Both the position numbers and the translations under genes were made by a program. A model generated the notes under the pieces. The model saw only the letters and a program-made list of their open reading frames with translations, was not told the origin of the DNA and did no database searches. A stretch of 20,779 nt of DNA from positions 1-20,779 of the forward strand of contig CADBQZ010000008.1 of assembly GCA_902796865.1 (NCBI GenBank). Reading direction: 5' to 3'. The stretch comes from an uncultured Ruminococcus sp. (GTDB taxonomy: Bacteria > Bacillota > Clostridia > Oscillospirales > Ruminococcaceae). Shown here in pieces: positions 1-8,388 of this stretch (positions are counted from its first letter, which is position 1; every line of letters starts with the position of its first letter).

Positions 1-438
1 AAAAACGCCAAAGCAGCAGGGCTTAAAACAGGGGTATACATATATACTCTTGCAAATACTGAGGAAGAGATCAAAGATAACGCTGAATGGATAGATATGA
101 TGCTCGACGGTGAAAAGACTGATCTTCCTGTTGTATTCGACTGGGAGGAGTTTTCAGAGTTCCAGAAATACAAGATGAGCATACATGATATAAACAGGTT
201 TTATGGCATTTTCGCTGAAGAAATGAAAAAACAGGGTCGTACAGCCATGCTTTACAGCAGTAAAAATTTCCTGAACGACCTCTGGGAAGAACAGACGGAG
301 AGTCCGGTATGGCTTGCACACTATACCGACAAGACCGATTATACCGGAAAGTATGATATGTGGCAGCTTTGCAGTGATGGAGTTATAGACGGTATAGACG
401 GTTATGTGGATATTGATGTTGCGTATGATATATTATAA
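1..438 (+). CDS. GH25 family lysozyme, C-terminal part (5' end outside window)
   Basis: The reading frame is open from the first base and gives 145 residues before the stop at 436-438. It matches the C-terminal two thirds of a glycoside hydrolase family 25 (Cellosyl/lysozyme) barrel, which cleaves the MurNAc-GlcNAc bond of peptidoglycan. The segment PVVFDWE (residues 43-49 of the fragment) holds the usual Asp-x-Glu acidic pair at the end of a strand. It is followed by MLYSSKNFL, the strand VWLAHYTD, and the closing WQLCSDGVIDGIDGYVDIDVAY, which resembles the family's usual ending with Gly-x-Val-Asp. The protein ends right after the barrel, so it has no C-terminal wall-binding domain. Any signal peptide or N-terminal domain lies outside the window. 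No clear terminator follows the stop. Whether it is a cell-wall autolysin or a secreted defence enzyme cannot be told from this part. Confidence 0.9.
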   Translation, partial: KNAKAAGLKTGVYIYTLANTEEEIKDNAEWIDMMLDGEKTDLPVVFDWEEFSEFQKYKMSIHDINRFYGIFAEEMKKQGRTAMLYSSKNFLNDLWEEQTESPVWLAHYTDKTDYTGKYDMWQLCSDGVIDGIDGYVDIDVAYDIL

Positions 439-711
439 TTACGGGCAATACTGCAAAAAGAATGCCGGAAGGTTTTGTGCGGCGGAAATATTTTCTTCAA
501 CGGGTTGACGAATTGTGATGTACATGATATAATGATATATGACAAAAAAACAATTAGTTTGGCATAATATGATATATTTAGTTCAAAACATACAATTTTG
601 CGGATAGTATTATAAATATTATGCCGGCAGGTCATAACCAAAGCTATATTATGCGGTCAAGTACCGTTATGAGTATAAAGGCAAATAAAAAGACAAAAGG
701 AGTAAGATCAA
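439..711. other. Intergenic region with glucokinase promoter and leader
   Basis: This 273-base stretch contains no credible coding region. It carries a strong plus-strand promoter (505-533) and an AT-rich leader of about 170 bases before the glucokinase start. A weak fold is possible near its end: TCATAAC (632-638) can pair with GTTATGA (666-672), with CGGT (654-657) and ACCG (663-666) inside. No known riboswitch class was recognised, and no terminator was found for the upstream GH25 gene. Confidence 0.6.
505..533 (+). promoter_or_regulatory. Sigma-A promoter for glucokinase
   Basis: TTGACG (505-510) is followed after exactly 17 bases by TATAAT (528-533). TG at 525-526 gives an extended -10. 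Transcription would begin near 540, leaving a leader of about 170 nt. Confidence 0.75.
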
Positions 712-1668
712 ATGAAGTACTACATAGGCATAGACCTCGGAGGCACTAATATAGTTGCCGGAGTTGTAGATGAAAACTACAAGATCCTTTCAAAGGCAAG
801 TACCAAAACAAATATCCCTCGTCCTGAAAAGGAAATTGCGGACGATATGGTAAAGGTGTCATTAGAGGCAGCCGAGCAGGCAGGTATCAAGATAGATGAC
901 GTTGAGTGGGTAGGTGTCGGAACACCCGGTATCGCAAACAGCGAAAAGGGTATCGTTGAATTCTCAGGCAATCTGGGATTTAAAAATACTCCGCTCAAGA
1001 AATATATCCAGGAAAAGATAGATAAGCCGGTATTCCTTGAAAATGATGCAAATGCAGCTGCATATGGTGAATTTGTTGCGGGTGCAGCAAAGGGTGCTAA
1101 CGATGCTGTATGTATAACTCTTGGAACAGGTGTCGGCGGCGGAATAGTTATCGACGGTAAGATATATACAGGTTTTAATTTTGCCGGTGCTGAGATAGGT
1201 CACATGGTCGTTGATGCTCATGGTCCTATGTGCTCATGCGGAAGAAAAGGCTGCTTTGAAGTATTTTCATCTGCAACAGGTCTTATAAGAATGACAAAAG
1301 AGGCAATGGAGCAGGATAAGGATACATTGATGCACAAGATAGCAGCAGAAAGAGGCGATAAGGTCTCTGCAAGAACAGCTTTCGATGCTATGAAAATGGG
1401 CGATAAGAAAGCAAAAGAAGTGGTCGATAACTTCATCTGGTATCTTGCAGTCGGCATTACAAACACTATAAATATCTTCCAGCCGGATATTCTCTGCATA
1501 GGCGGAGGTGTCTGCAACGAGGGAGATACATTGCTGCTTCCGTTGAAGGAACTCATCAAAAAAGAAGTATTCACAAGAAATTCACCTAAGAATACAGAAA
1601 TAGTTATCGCAAAGCTCGGTAACGATGCAGGTATCATAGGCGCAGCTTTCTTAGGAAATGCAAAATAA
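712..1668 (+). CDS. glcK: ROK family glucokinase
   Basis: This 318-residue cytoplasmic sugar kinase phosphorylates glucose with ATP at the entry of glycolysis. The N-terminal DLGGT (residues 8-12) is the phosphate-binding loop of the actin/hexokinase fold. ENDANAA (110-116) contains the catalytic Asp112. GTGVGGGIV begins the ROK signature, and GAEIGH (to His164) followed by CSCGRKGC (Cys174, Cys176, Cys181) forms the usual ROK zinc site. The length is normal for clostridial GlcK proteins, and there is no N-terminal DNA-binding domain, so this is a kinase and not a ROK repressor. The start is supported by AAGGAG at 697-702, 9 bases upstream. It has its own promoter at 505-533 and a strong terminator after it, so it is probably monocistronic. 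Specificity for glucose over another hexose or N-acetylmannosamine is inferred from overall resemblance. Confidence 0.92.
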   Translation: MKYYIGIDLGGTNIVAGVVDENYKILSKASTKTNIPRPEKEIADDMVKVSLEAAEQAGIKIDDVEWVGVGTPGIANSEKGIVEFSGNLGFKNTPLKKYIQEKIDKPVFLENDANAAAYGEFVAGAAKGANDAVCITLGTGVGGGIVIDGKIYTGFNFAGAEIGHMVVDAHGPMCSCGRKGCFEVFSSATGLIRMTKEAMEQDKDTLMHKIAAERGDKVSARTAFDAMKMGDKKAKEVVDNFIWYLAVGITNTINIFQPDILCIGGGVCNEGDTLLLPLKELIKKEVFTRNSPKNTEIVIAKLGNDAGIIGAAFLGNAK

Positions 1669-1697
1669 GCATATCAGTGCAGTAATGCACAAAAATG

Positions 1698-1747
1698 CCC
1701 CGGACGCTTAAAAAATGCGTTCGGGGTAAAATTTATTTTTTCTTTCT
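1698..1747 (+). terminator. Intrinsic terminator after glucokinase (convergent region)
   Basis: A 10-bp stem with one G-U pair forms between 1698-1707 (CCCCGGACGC) and 1717-1726 (GCGTTCGGGG). A T-rich tract follows on the plus strand. On the minus strand the hairpin follows the peptidase stop codon and is succeeded by a short CATTTTTG run, so it may also end that transcript, less strongly. Confidence 0.85.
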
Positions 1748-3751
1748 TTTTTTGCGGTAAACAATAATTGCTAATATAATTATAGCTAATACTGCTCTTA
1801 TAGCCATTCTGCTATAACGGATCATATCATCACTGCTGTCTAAAAAGAAGCTTAATGCAGAATCTGTTTTGGCTGTTTTCCCTGAAAGAAATGTTTTTGA
1901 ATTTCTGATATTGCTGCTGTCCGGAATACTGTTATCATTATTTGTTATATTGTCAGATGATGAAACAGAAGGAACATCATCAGGTATATATTCGGGGTCA
2001 AGACTGCCGTTTTCAAAATAATAGCTTGTCTGATATGCTATCAGTTCAAGTGCTTCTGTATCGAATATAGTTGAAAGTCCGCACTTTTCACAAGTCTCTT
2101 TGTAAGATGTGTATGTATTACATTCGACTATATCCTGATATTTATCGGAAGCATATTGTTTGCTGCCGTCAGATCTTATCCACATATCAAGCACAGGAAC
2201 GGCTGACGTTGCGTATGTTATATAGTAAAGCGGGCTGGTGAAATTGTGTGAATTATATGTCCAGTCGTTTATATACACATATTCTTCAGAAGAGTATAGA
2301 CCGTATTCTTTTGCAAGCTGTTCAAACTTTTGATTAAGATCATCAAGTGTACAGTCAGGATTCTTGTATGCGTACTTTTGAAACTCATCATAAAGACAGC
2401 CGGTGACTATTGAATCCAGCATATTATATATAACGCTTTCATTGAAAGCTTTTCCTTCATCTTCACCGAGTATCTCTTCAGCGCTTTCTGTGAAAAGTAT
2501 CTGCATACCCTGAGAGTGCATCTCAGATGTATCTATTGAAAAGCCTACAATGTCGTAAAGCGCCAGAGACGGATTTTCATAGTTTTCATTTGCGTGACCG
2601 AATTCATGCAGAAAACTATCCAGATCTTCATATGTACCATCAGGATTTATAAAGATATATGGAACATTGTAGTCGTAAATACTATTCATATATGAATGGC
2701 CCAGCTTGCTGTTGCTTGGTTCGATGTCGTAAAGATGATGCTGAGTGATATGGCTGAAATTTTCGCCTATATCTCCTCCAGCCTGCATGAAGAAAGGAGC
2801 AAGCAGCTCAGTTACTCTTTTACTGTCAAATTTTTCATCGTAAAGTCCGGAATTAATTATATCATACGAAATAATATCATTCATGCTGCTGTAAAGCTCG
2901 GAGAAGTCTTTCTTCACGACAGAGTAGATATTGTCGGTGTCTTCAGAGGTATAGTCTCTGATATATTCATAATCATAAATGTATTCGGCGTAGTTGTCAT
3001 ACCCGTAAAGCTCGGCTATCTGCTGTCTTATTTTTACGAGCTTTAAAAATATCTCACCTAGTGTTTTGTTTTGTTTTTCATACAAAAGCTTTTCTATCTC
3101 AGTCAATTTATCGCTGTCTATAGTCAAGTTATTGATAAGACTGGTCCATGTATAGCGTTCGCCTTCATATTCAACATAGAAAGTATCATCTGTATGCCGT
3201 GAGTACTCGAGTATCAATTCGTTTTCCTGATTTGACAGAAGCTCATACTTGTCACGCAATTCATTGCTCGATTCACGGAATTCTTCGTCAATGATAAAAA
3301 GATCCACAAGGTTATATCCGCCGGCATCTTTAAGAGCATCTTCAAAGCCGCCGTCATATAGCTCCTGCATACAATCGCTTATGTCGGTCCTTATGCTGCT
3401 CACTTCATCATTCATTTTGCTGTATTCGTCGGAAAGCTCATCGTTTGAAACATCTAAGTCAAAGTTTAATTCATACATATTCAGAAGCGTCTGCATATGA
3501 TCGAACTGTGTTATAAGTTCTGACAAAAGCTCTGATACATACTGCATTTTTGATGTATCTCCGGATCTTGCAACGGCACTGAGTTTTGAAATAGTTCCTT
3601 TGATCTGGCTGCTGTTAAATTTTTCTGAGCGTATTTGCTGAAGATCGGGACAGTCTTTCTGTTCGGGATAAAGCTCTGCATTTACCGAAAGCGGTACGGA
3701 TAAAACAATAGCTGCGCTTAGAAACGCAGCAGTTCTTTTAAAAATATTCAT
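1733..3751 (-). CDS. Secreted, membrane-anchored M3-like (oligoendopeptidase F-type) metallopeptidase
   Basis: This 672-residue protein starts with a classical signal peptide (MNIFKRT, hydrophobic core, VNA cleavage site near residue 25). It ends with a transmembrane helix (about 651-665) followed by a strongly basic tail, YRKKRKKK. The long helical middle resembles M3/M32-type thimet and oligoendopeptidase folds. The zinc motif HEFGH is at residues 382-386 (bases 2594-2608), and the probable third ligand Glu410 lies in TSEMHSQG. The enzyme therefore appears complete, and should sit outside the membrane held by its C-terminus and cut peptides there. The linker before the anchor (about 600-645) is Ser/Asn/Asp-rich and likely a flexible spacer. 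Typical M3 oligopeptidases are cytosolic, so the export signal plus anchor is noteworthy. The start is supported by the signal peptide and a modest GGGTGAT-type binding site. A small ORF ends 3 bases upstream. The substrate is unknown. Confidence 0.85.
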   Translation of the reverse strand: MNIFKRTAAFLSAAIVLSVPLSVNAELYPEQKDCPDLQQIRSEKFNSSQIKGTISKLSAVARSGDTSKMQYVSELLSELITQFDHMQTLLNMYELNFDLDVSNDELSDEYSKMNDEVSSIRTDISDCMQELYDGGFEDALKDAGGYNLVDLFIIDEEFRESSNELRDKYELLSNQENELILEYSRHTDDTFYVEYEGERYTWTSLINNLTIDSDKLTEIEKLLYEKQNKTLGEIFLKLVKIRQQIAELYGYDNYAEYIYDYEYIRDYTSEDTDNIYSVVKKDFSELYSSMNDIISYDIINSGLYDEKFDSKRVTELLAPFFMQAGGDIGENFSHITQHHLYDIEPSNSKLGHSYMNSIYDYNVPYIFINPDGTYEDLDSFLHEFGHANENYENPSLALYDIVGFSIDTSEMHSQGMQILFTESAEEILGEDEGKAFNESVIYNMLDSIVTGCLYDEFQKYAYKNPDCTLDDLNQKFEQLAKEYGLYSSEEYVYINDWTYNSHNFTSPLYYITYATSAVPVLDMWIRSDGSKQYASDKYQDIVECNTYTSYKETCEKCGLSTIFDTEALELIAYQTSYYFENGSLDPEYIPDDVPSVSSSDNITNNDNSIPDSSNIRNSKTFLSGKTAKTDSALSFFLDSSDDMIRYSRMAIRAVLAIIILAIIVYRKKRKKK

Positions 3752-3754
3752 ATA

Positions 3755-3913
3755 TCACCCATTTGAACCTGATGTTGACATAACAGCTGAAGCAGTTGTT
3801 GTCTTGTCAGTAGGTACTGCATCTGCGATAAAATTTTTTGAGATCTCTCTGAAAACGCATGACATCTCGGCAGATGAGGAAATTAGTGCTGTAAGTATGT
3901 TTTCTTCGTTCAT
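3755..3913 (-). CDS. Small hypothetical protein upstream of the membrane peptidase
   Basis: This 52-residue ORF starts with MNEENILTALI and ends 3 bases before the peptidase start, so the two are likely co-transcribed and translationally coupled. I chose this start because GGAG lies 9 bases upstream. The same frame can be extended to an ATG at 3976 (73 residues), but that start has no clear ribosome binding site and would lie only about 15 nt after the predicted transcription start. The protein is Ser/Thr-rich with no signal peptide, membrane segment or recognisable domain. It could be a real small protein or a leader ORF that couples translation to the peptidase. Confidence 0.45.
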   Translation of the reverse strand: MNEENILTALISSSAEMSCVFREISKNFIADAVPTDKTTTASAVMSTSGSNG

Positions 3914-3997
3914 TTTTTTGTTCTCCATATTAATAATTTTTTGCTGCCGCTCTATATTTTCTGCGGTTTTTATCATATTGTTGTCTCAGCAATTACT

Positions 3998-4026
3998 ATT
4001 GTAGCACTTTTAAAAATATTTGTCAA
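3998..4026 (-). promoter_or_regulatory. Sigma-A promoter for the small ORF and membrane peptidase
   Basis: On the minus strand TTGACA (4026-4021) is followed after 17 bases by TACAAT (4003-3998). Transcription would begin near 3991 and run into the small ORF and the peptidase. Confidence 0.8.
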
Positions 4027-4095
4027 TAACAACTGTGTAAAAAAACTCACAAAAAATTTATTTTTAAAATTGATATAAATATCAGCTTTTCCGTC

Positions 4096-4124
4096 TTGTA
4101 TTTTTAGTGTATAAATGCTATAAT
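4096..4124 (+). promoter_or_regulatory. Sigma-A promoter for the recJ-rel-hemZ-rlmD run
   Basis: TTGTAT (4096-4101), a 17-base spacer and TATAAT (4119-4124), with TG at 4116-4117 giving an extended -10. Transcription would start near 4131, a leader of about 29 nt before the chosen recJ start. Confidence 0.75.
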
Positions 4125-4159
4125 AATGATAACATGACGTGATAAGAATGGAGCAGGCT

Positions 4160-6178
4160 ATGAAAAAGTGGATAATAGGCAGACCCGACAGTGAAATATC
4201 CAGGAAAATAAGAACAGAGACCGATGTATCGGAGCTATGTGCCGATGTGCTTGCATCAAGGGGATTCAGAAGCGGACAGGATGCTGCCGAAAAGCTTTCG
4301 GCGGAAGATCTTTTTGATCCGTTTTTGCTCAAAGACATGAGGGAAGCCTGTGATGTTATAAACGAAGCGATAGACGATTTTGAGAGGATATGCGTTTACG
4401 GTGATTATGACTGCGACGGGATAACATCTACAGTTATGCTTTTTTCATATCTACAGTTTATGGGGGCTGATGTTACATACTATATCCCTGAACGTTCAGA
4501 GGGATACGGACTTAATGAACAGGCGGTAAGAAGCATCGCAGAACAAGGAACCAAGCTTATAATAACTGTCGATAACGGCATAGCGGCTTTGAAAGAATCG
4601 GAGCTTATATATGAGCTTGGCATGAAGCTTGTTGTGACCGATCATCATCAGCCGGGCGATGAGATTCCTAAAGCGGAGGCTGTTATAGACCCTCACAGGA
4701 AAGACTGTCCGTCCTTATTTAAAAAGCTTTGCGGTGCCGGAGTGGTGTTAAAACTCATTGCGGCATTAGAAGGTGGAGACTACACTACGGTATTCGATGA
4801 ATATGATGAACTGGCAGCACTTGCATCTGTAGCAGATATAGTCGAACTTTCCTCGGAGAATCGTCTTATAGTGAGCCGTGGTATGAGACTTATGGAAAAT
4901 TCAGAACGGTGCGGCATAAATGCGCTTATAAAGTTAAGCGGTATAAAAAAGCCTCTTGATTCAACATCGCTGGGATTCGGGCTTGCTCCCAGGATAAATG
5001 CTTCCGGAAGATTCGGTTCACCGAAAACGGCGGCAAAACTGCTCCTGACCGATGATGAACAGGAAGCAGAAGCGCTTGCGGAACAGCTAAACGATCTTAA
5101 TGAACAGCGAAAAGCCGAAGAAGACAGGATAATAGAAAAAATAGCCGAGAGCGTAAATACTGACCCCGAATGTGTAAAAGGAAGGGTAATGGTACTTTCG
5201 GGTGAAGGCTGGCACGCAGGAGTTATCGGCATAGTTGCCGCAAGGATCCTTGAAAGATTTGATAAGCCTGCATTTGTGATAAGTATAGATGGAGATGAAG
5301 CGAGAGGCTCGGCAAGATCGTTTGGGAACTTTTCGATATTCAAAGCGCTTGAATACTGTTCCGATCTTTTGGAAAAGTTTGGCGGTCATCTGGGCGCAGG
5401 CGGATTTTCACTGAAAAGATCAGATATACCGGCATTTAAAGAAAGACTTGAAAAATTTGCGGATGAAAACTTTGATGTGATGCCTGTACCGGAGCTTAGA
5501 GCAGATAAATTTATACTTCCGCAGGAGATAACTGTGGAAAATATCGGTTCACTTAGTCTGTTGGAGCCTTTTGGCGAAGGCAACAGTCAACCGGTATTTG
5601 CTATGCTGGGAGCGGTTATAACCGATATAGTTCCGTTAAAGGAAGGCGCTCATACAAAGTTGCGGCTAAGATATGGCAATATGATGCTGGAGGCACTTAT
5701 TTTCCGCCGAAGACCTGAGGAAATTTTCTTAAAAAAAGGCGATAAAGCCGATCTTATGGTCAATATACAGCTTAATGTTTATATGAACAGAAAGGGTATC
5801 AGCATTATTGTAAAGGACATAAGACGTTCCGGTATAAAACAGAGCAGTCTTTTTGCAGCAAAAGATGCTTATGAGAAGTTTGTGAGAAGCGAACCGCTGC
5901 CGAAAGCGTATTATGCAAGGATATGTCCAGACAGAGAGGAACTTGTCAGGATATATAAGCTTATCGCATCGGGAGACACCGATAAGGAGTCGATATGTAT
6001 GACAGCGGAAGGCGAAAACATGAATTATTGTAAAGCGGCGATATGCACTGATATATTTGAAGAACTGGGCTTTATCAAAACAGACCGCTTCACGAAGAAA
6101 ATAACGTTTGTGAAGGATGCACCGAAAACGCCGCTTGATAATTCGCAGATACTTTCAAAGCTTAAAGCAATGGTTTGA
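4160..6178 (+). CDS. recJ: Single-stranded-DNA-specific exonuclease RecJ
   Basis: RecJ degrades single-stranded DNA 5' to 3' in recombinational repair, base excision and mismatch repair. With the start used here the protein has 672 residues. The DHH phosphoesterase motifs are present: DYDCDG at residues 82-87, VDNG at 137-140 and DHH at 161-163. The DHHA1 glycine motif GGHLGAGG is at 408-415, and an OB-like region follows. The remaining C-terminal 120 or so residues are the extension usual in Firmicutes, where RecJ is longer than the roughly 577-residue E. coli enzyme. In-frame GTG (4139) and ATG (4148) codons lie upstream. I prefer ATG 4160 because GGAG at 4150-4153 is 6 bases before it and MKKWII is a typical beginning. 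It is the first gene of a five-gene run; the next gene's ribosome binding site overlaps its stop codon. Confidence 0.93.
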   Translation: MKKWIIGRPDSEISRKIRTETDVSELCADVLASRGFRSGQDAAEKLSAEDLFDPFLLKDMREACDVINEAIDDFERICVYGDYDCDGITSTVMLFSYLQFMGADVTYYIPERSEGYGLNEQAVRSIAEQGTKLIITVDNGIAALKESELIYELGMKLVVTDHHQPGDEIPKAEAVIDPHRKDCPSLFKKLCGAGVVLKLIAALEGGDYTTVFDEYDELAALASVADIVELSSENRLIVSRGMRLMENSERCGINALIKLSGIKKPLDSTSLGFGLAPRINASGRFGSPKTAAKLLLTDDEQEAEALAEQLNDLNEQRKAEEDRIIEKIAESVNTDPECVKGRVMVLSGEGWHAGVIGIVAARILERFDKPAFVISIDGDEARGSARSFGNFSIFKALEYCSDLLEKFGGHLGAGGFSLKRSDIPAFKERLEKFADENFDVMPVPELRADKFILPQEITVENIGSLSLLEPFGEGNSQPVFAMLGAVITDIVPLKEGAHTKLRLRYGNMMLEALIFRRRPEEIFLKKGDKADLMVNIQLNVYMNRKGISIIVKDIRRSGIKQSSLFAAKDAYEKFVRSEPLPKAYYARICPDREELVRIYKLIASGDTDKESICMTAEGENMNYCKAAICTDIFEELGFIKTDRFTKKITFVKDAPKTPLDNSQILSKLKAMV

Positions 6179-6191
6179 AGGAGTTGATATA

Positions 6192-8375
6192 ATGGATACC
6201 GAATACACCATAGACATGATAATCCAGAAGATACTTACTGATGATAAACAGTATGATCTCAGTAAGATAATAACTTCATATGAATTTGCGGCAAAGGCAC
6301 ATGAAGGACAAAAGCGTTCTTCCGGTCAGCCGTATATAATACACCCTCTTGCGGTGGCATATATACTTCTGGAACTTGGAATGGATACTGATACTATATG
6401 TGCGGCGCTTTTGCATGATGTTGTCGAGGACACTCCTGTTACTACCGAGGAAGTAAGGAAGAAGTTCGGGCAGGACGTAGCTATGCTGGTCGATGGAGTT
6501 ACAAAGCTCAATCAGGTACCGATGTTCAATAAAGAGGAACAGCAGGCTGAAAATGTCCGTAAAATGATGCTTGCCATGTCGCAGGATATAAGAGTTATAA
6601 TAATAAAGCTTGCCGACAGACTGCATAATATGAGAACGCTCAAATTCCGTCCCGGAATAAAACAGCGCAACACAGCTCATGAAACAATGAATATCTATGC
6701 TCCTATAGCTCACCGTCTTGGTATGAGAGGTATAAAAGAGGAACTTGAGGATCTTGCGTTCCATTATCTTGATCCGTTTGCGTATTCGGAGATAGAGCAT
6801 ATACTTGAGCTTAAAAAGAAAGAGCGTGAGGAATTTATAACTTCTATCAAGGAAACTATTGCGAGCCGTTTCAGAGATCAGGACTTTGAAAAGCCTCCGC
6901 ACATAGACGGACGTGTAAAGAGTATTTACAGTATTTACAAAAAAATGTTTGTAAGTCATAAATCAATAGAAGAGATATATGACAGGTACGCTGTAAGGAT
7001 CATAGTTTCTACAGTAGGGGAGTGCTATAACGCACTGGGTCTTGTTCATGATATGTTTAGACCTATCCCTAACCGCTTCAAGGATTATATCTCCACCCCG
7101 AAGGCTAATATGTATCAGTCGCTCCATACTACTGTACTTGGAAAGATGGGAATACCGTTCGAGATACAGATAAGGACATGGGATATGCACGCAACAGCGG
7201 AATACGGTATCGCTGCACACTGGAAATATAAAGAGGGCATATCTCATTCTGATAAAATGGATCAGCGCCTTGCGTGGGTGCGTCAGGTAATAGAAGCACA
7301 GCAGACCTCAGATGATGTTGAGGAGATAGTACGTATAATCAAAAACGATCTTGCACCTGAAGATATCGTTGTCATGACCCCTATGGGGGATTCAGTATCT
7401 CTTCCGGTAGACTCTACCGTAATAGATTTTGCTTATCGTATACATACTCAGATAGGTCATAAGACTGTTGGCGCAAAGATCGACGGCAAATTAGTTCCGC
7501 TTGATTATAAACTTAAAACCGGACAGATATGTGAGATAATGACAAGCAACGAGCCGGATAAGGGACCTAACCGTTCATGGCTCAATATCGCAAGGACAAA
7601 TGAGGCTAAATCAAAGATACGTTCGTGGTTCAAAAAAGCCAACAGGGAAGAAAATATAGCGGTCGGAAAGACGGCTCTCGAAAAGGAATTCAAGCATTTC
7701 AAGATAAGAGTTCCCGAGGATGAACTCGAAGAATTTCTCGGTGATGATCTGAAGCGCCATAACTGTATGACACTGGAAGATTTTTATGCTTCTATCGGAT
7801 ACGGCGGTATAATGCTTTCAAAGATCATGCCGAGACTTCAGGACAAATACAAGAAGCTCTATCGTACAGATGAAGAGGAAAAAGAAACCGCAGTAATAAA
7901 ACCTGTAAGAAAAAGCAGCGGTATAATACTTGATAAAATAGAAGACTGTACCGTGAAATTCTCACAGTGCTGTAATCCTCTGCCGGGAGACGAAATAGTA
8001 GGATTCATAACAAGAGGACATGGTATATCGGTGCATACCGTAAACTGTACGAATTATCTTGCAGCGGTGAAACGAAATGATCCGGAAGAACTTGCAAGGT
8101 GGATGGATGTTCAGTGGACTGACAGTGAGCAGACAAGTTTACAGACCAGCATAGAAGTAATAGCGCTAGACAGAGTAGGACTTGTATTCGATATAGCGGC
8201 GGTATTGACCGAAGCGAGGATACCGATAATACATTCATCGTCGAGAAAGCTCAAAAATGGAAATGCACTTTTTGAAGCGACCATGACTATCGCCGGTACG
8301 GATCAGCTTAAAAGTGTTGTTGAAAAGCTAAAGCATATTAAAGGCGTTGTTTCGGTAGAAAGAGCAAGAACGTAA
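6192..8375 (+). CDS. relA: Bifunctional (p)ppGpp synthetase/hydrolase Rel
   Basis: This 727-residue long RSH protein makes and degrades the alarmone (p)ppGpp in the stringent response. The N-terminal HD hydrolase looks intact: His51, His75-Asp76 in LLHDVVEDT, and Glu79-Asp80. The synthetase domain carries RFKD at 295-298, the RxKD form linked to bifunctional enzymes rather than the ExDD form of synthetase-only RelA, followed by the YQSLHTTV signature. The TGS domain is at about 389-450, the conserved Cys pair CCNPLPGD begins at 593, and an ACT domain closes the protein (about 648-727). The frame extends upstream to 6117 inside recJ, but GAAGGAG at 6177-6183 places the start at 6192, and the protein begins there as family members do. 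The overlap of its binding site with the recJ stop suggests coupled translation. Confidence 0.95.
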   Translation: MDTEYTIDMIIQKILTDDKQYDLSKIITSYEFAAKAHEGQKRSSGQPYIIHPLAVAYILLELGMDTDTICAALLHDVVEDTPVTTEEVRKKFGQDVAMLVDGVTKLNQVPMFNKEEQQAENVRKMMLAMSQDIRVIIIKLADRLHNMRTLKFRPGIKQRNTAHETMNIYAPIAHRLGMRGIKEELEDLAFHYLDPFAYSEIEHILELKKKEREEFITSIKETIASRFRDQDFEKPPHIDGRVKSIYSIYKKMFVSHKSIEEIYDRYAVRIIVSTVGECYNALGLVHDMFRPIPNRFKDYISTPKANMYQSLHTTVLGKMGIPFEIQIRTWDMHATAEYGIAAHWKYKEGISHSDKMDQRLAWVRQVIEAQQTSDDVEEIVRIIKNDLAPEDIVVMTPMGDSVSLPVDSTVIDFAYRIHTQIGHKTVGAKIDGKLVPLDYKLKTGQICEIMTSNEPDKGPNRSWLNIARTNEAKSKIRSWFKKANREENIAVGKTALEKEFKHFKIRVPEDELEEFLGDDLKRHNCMTLEDFYASIGYGGIMLSKIMPRLQDKYKKLYRTDEEEKETAVIKPVRKSSGIILDKIEDCTVKFSQCCNPLPGDEIVGFITRGHGISVHTVNCTNYLAAVKRNDPEELARWMDVQWTDSEQTSLQTSIEVIALDRVGLVFDIAAVLTEARIPIIHSSSRKLKNGNALFEATMTIAGTDQLKSVVEKLKHIKGVVSVERART

Positions 8376-8388
8376 AGGAGCAGAAAAT

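Noticed and set aside
3914..3976. Longer start of the small ORF upstream of the peptidase
   Set aside because: It has no clear ribosome binding site and lies almost at the predicted transcription start; GGAG supports the start at 3913.
4139..4159. GTG (4139) or ATG (4148) as the recJ start
   Set aside because: Neither is well placed after a Shine-Dalgarno; GGAG at 4150-4153 fits the ATG at 4160.
6117..6191. Upstream extension of rel by 25 codons inside recJ
   Set aside because: It has no ribosome binding site. GAAGGAG at 6177-6183 serves the ATG at 6192, where family members also begin.
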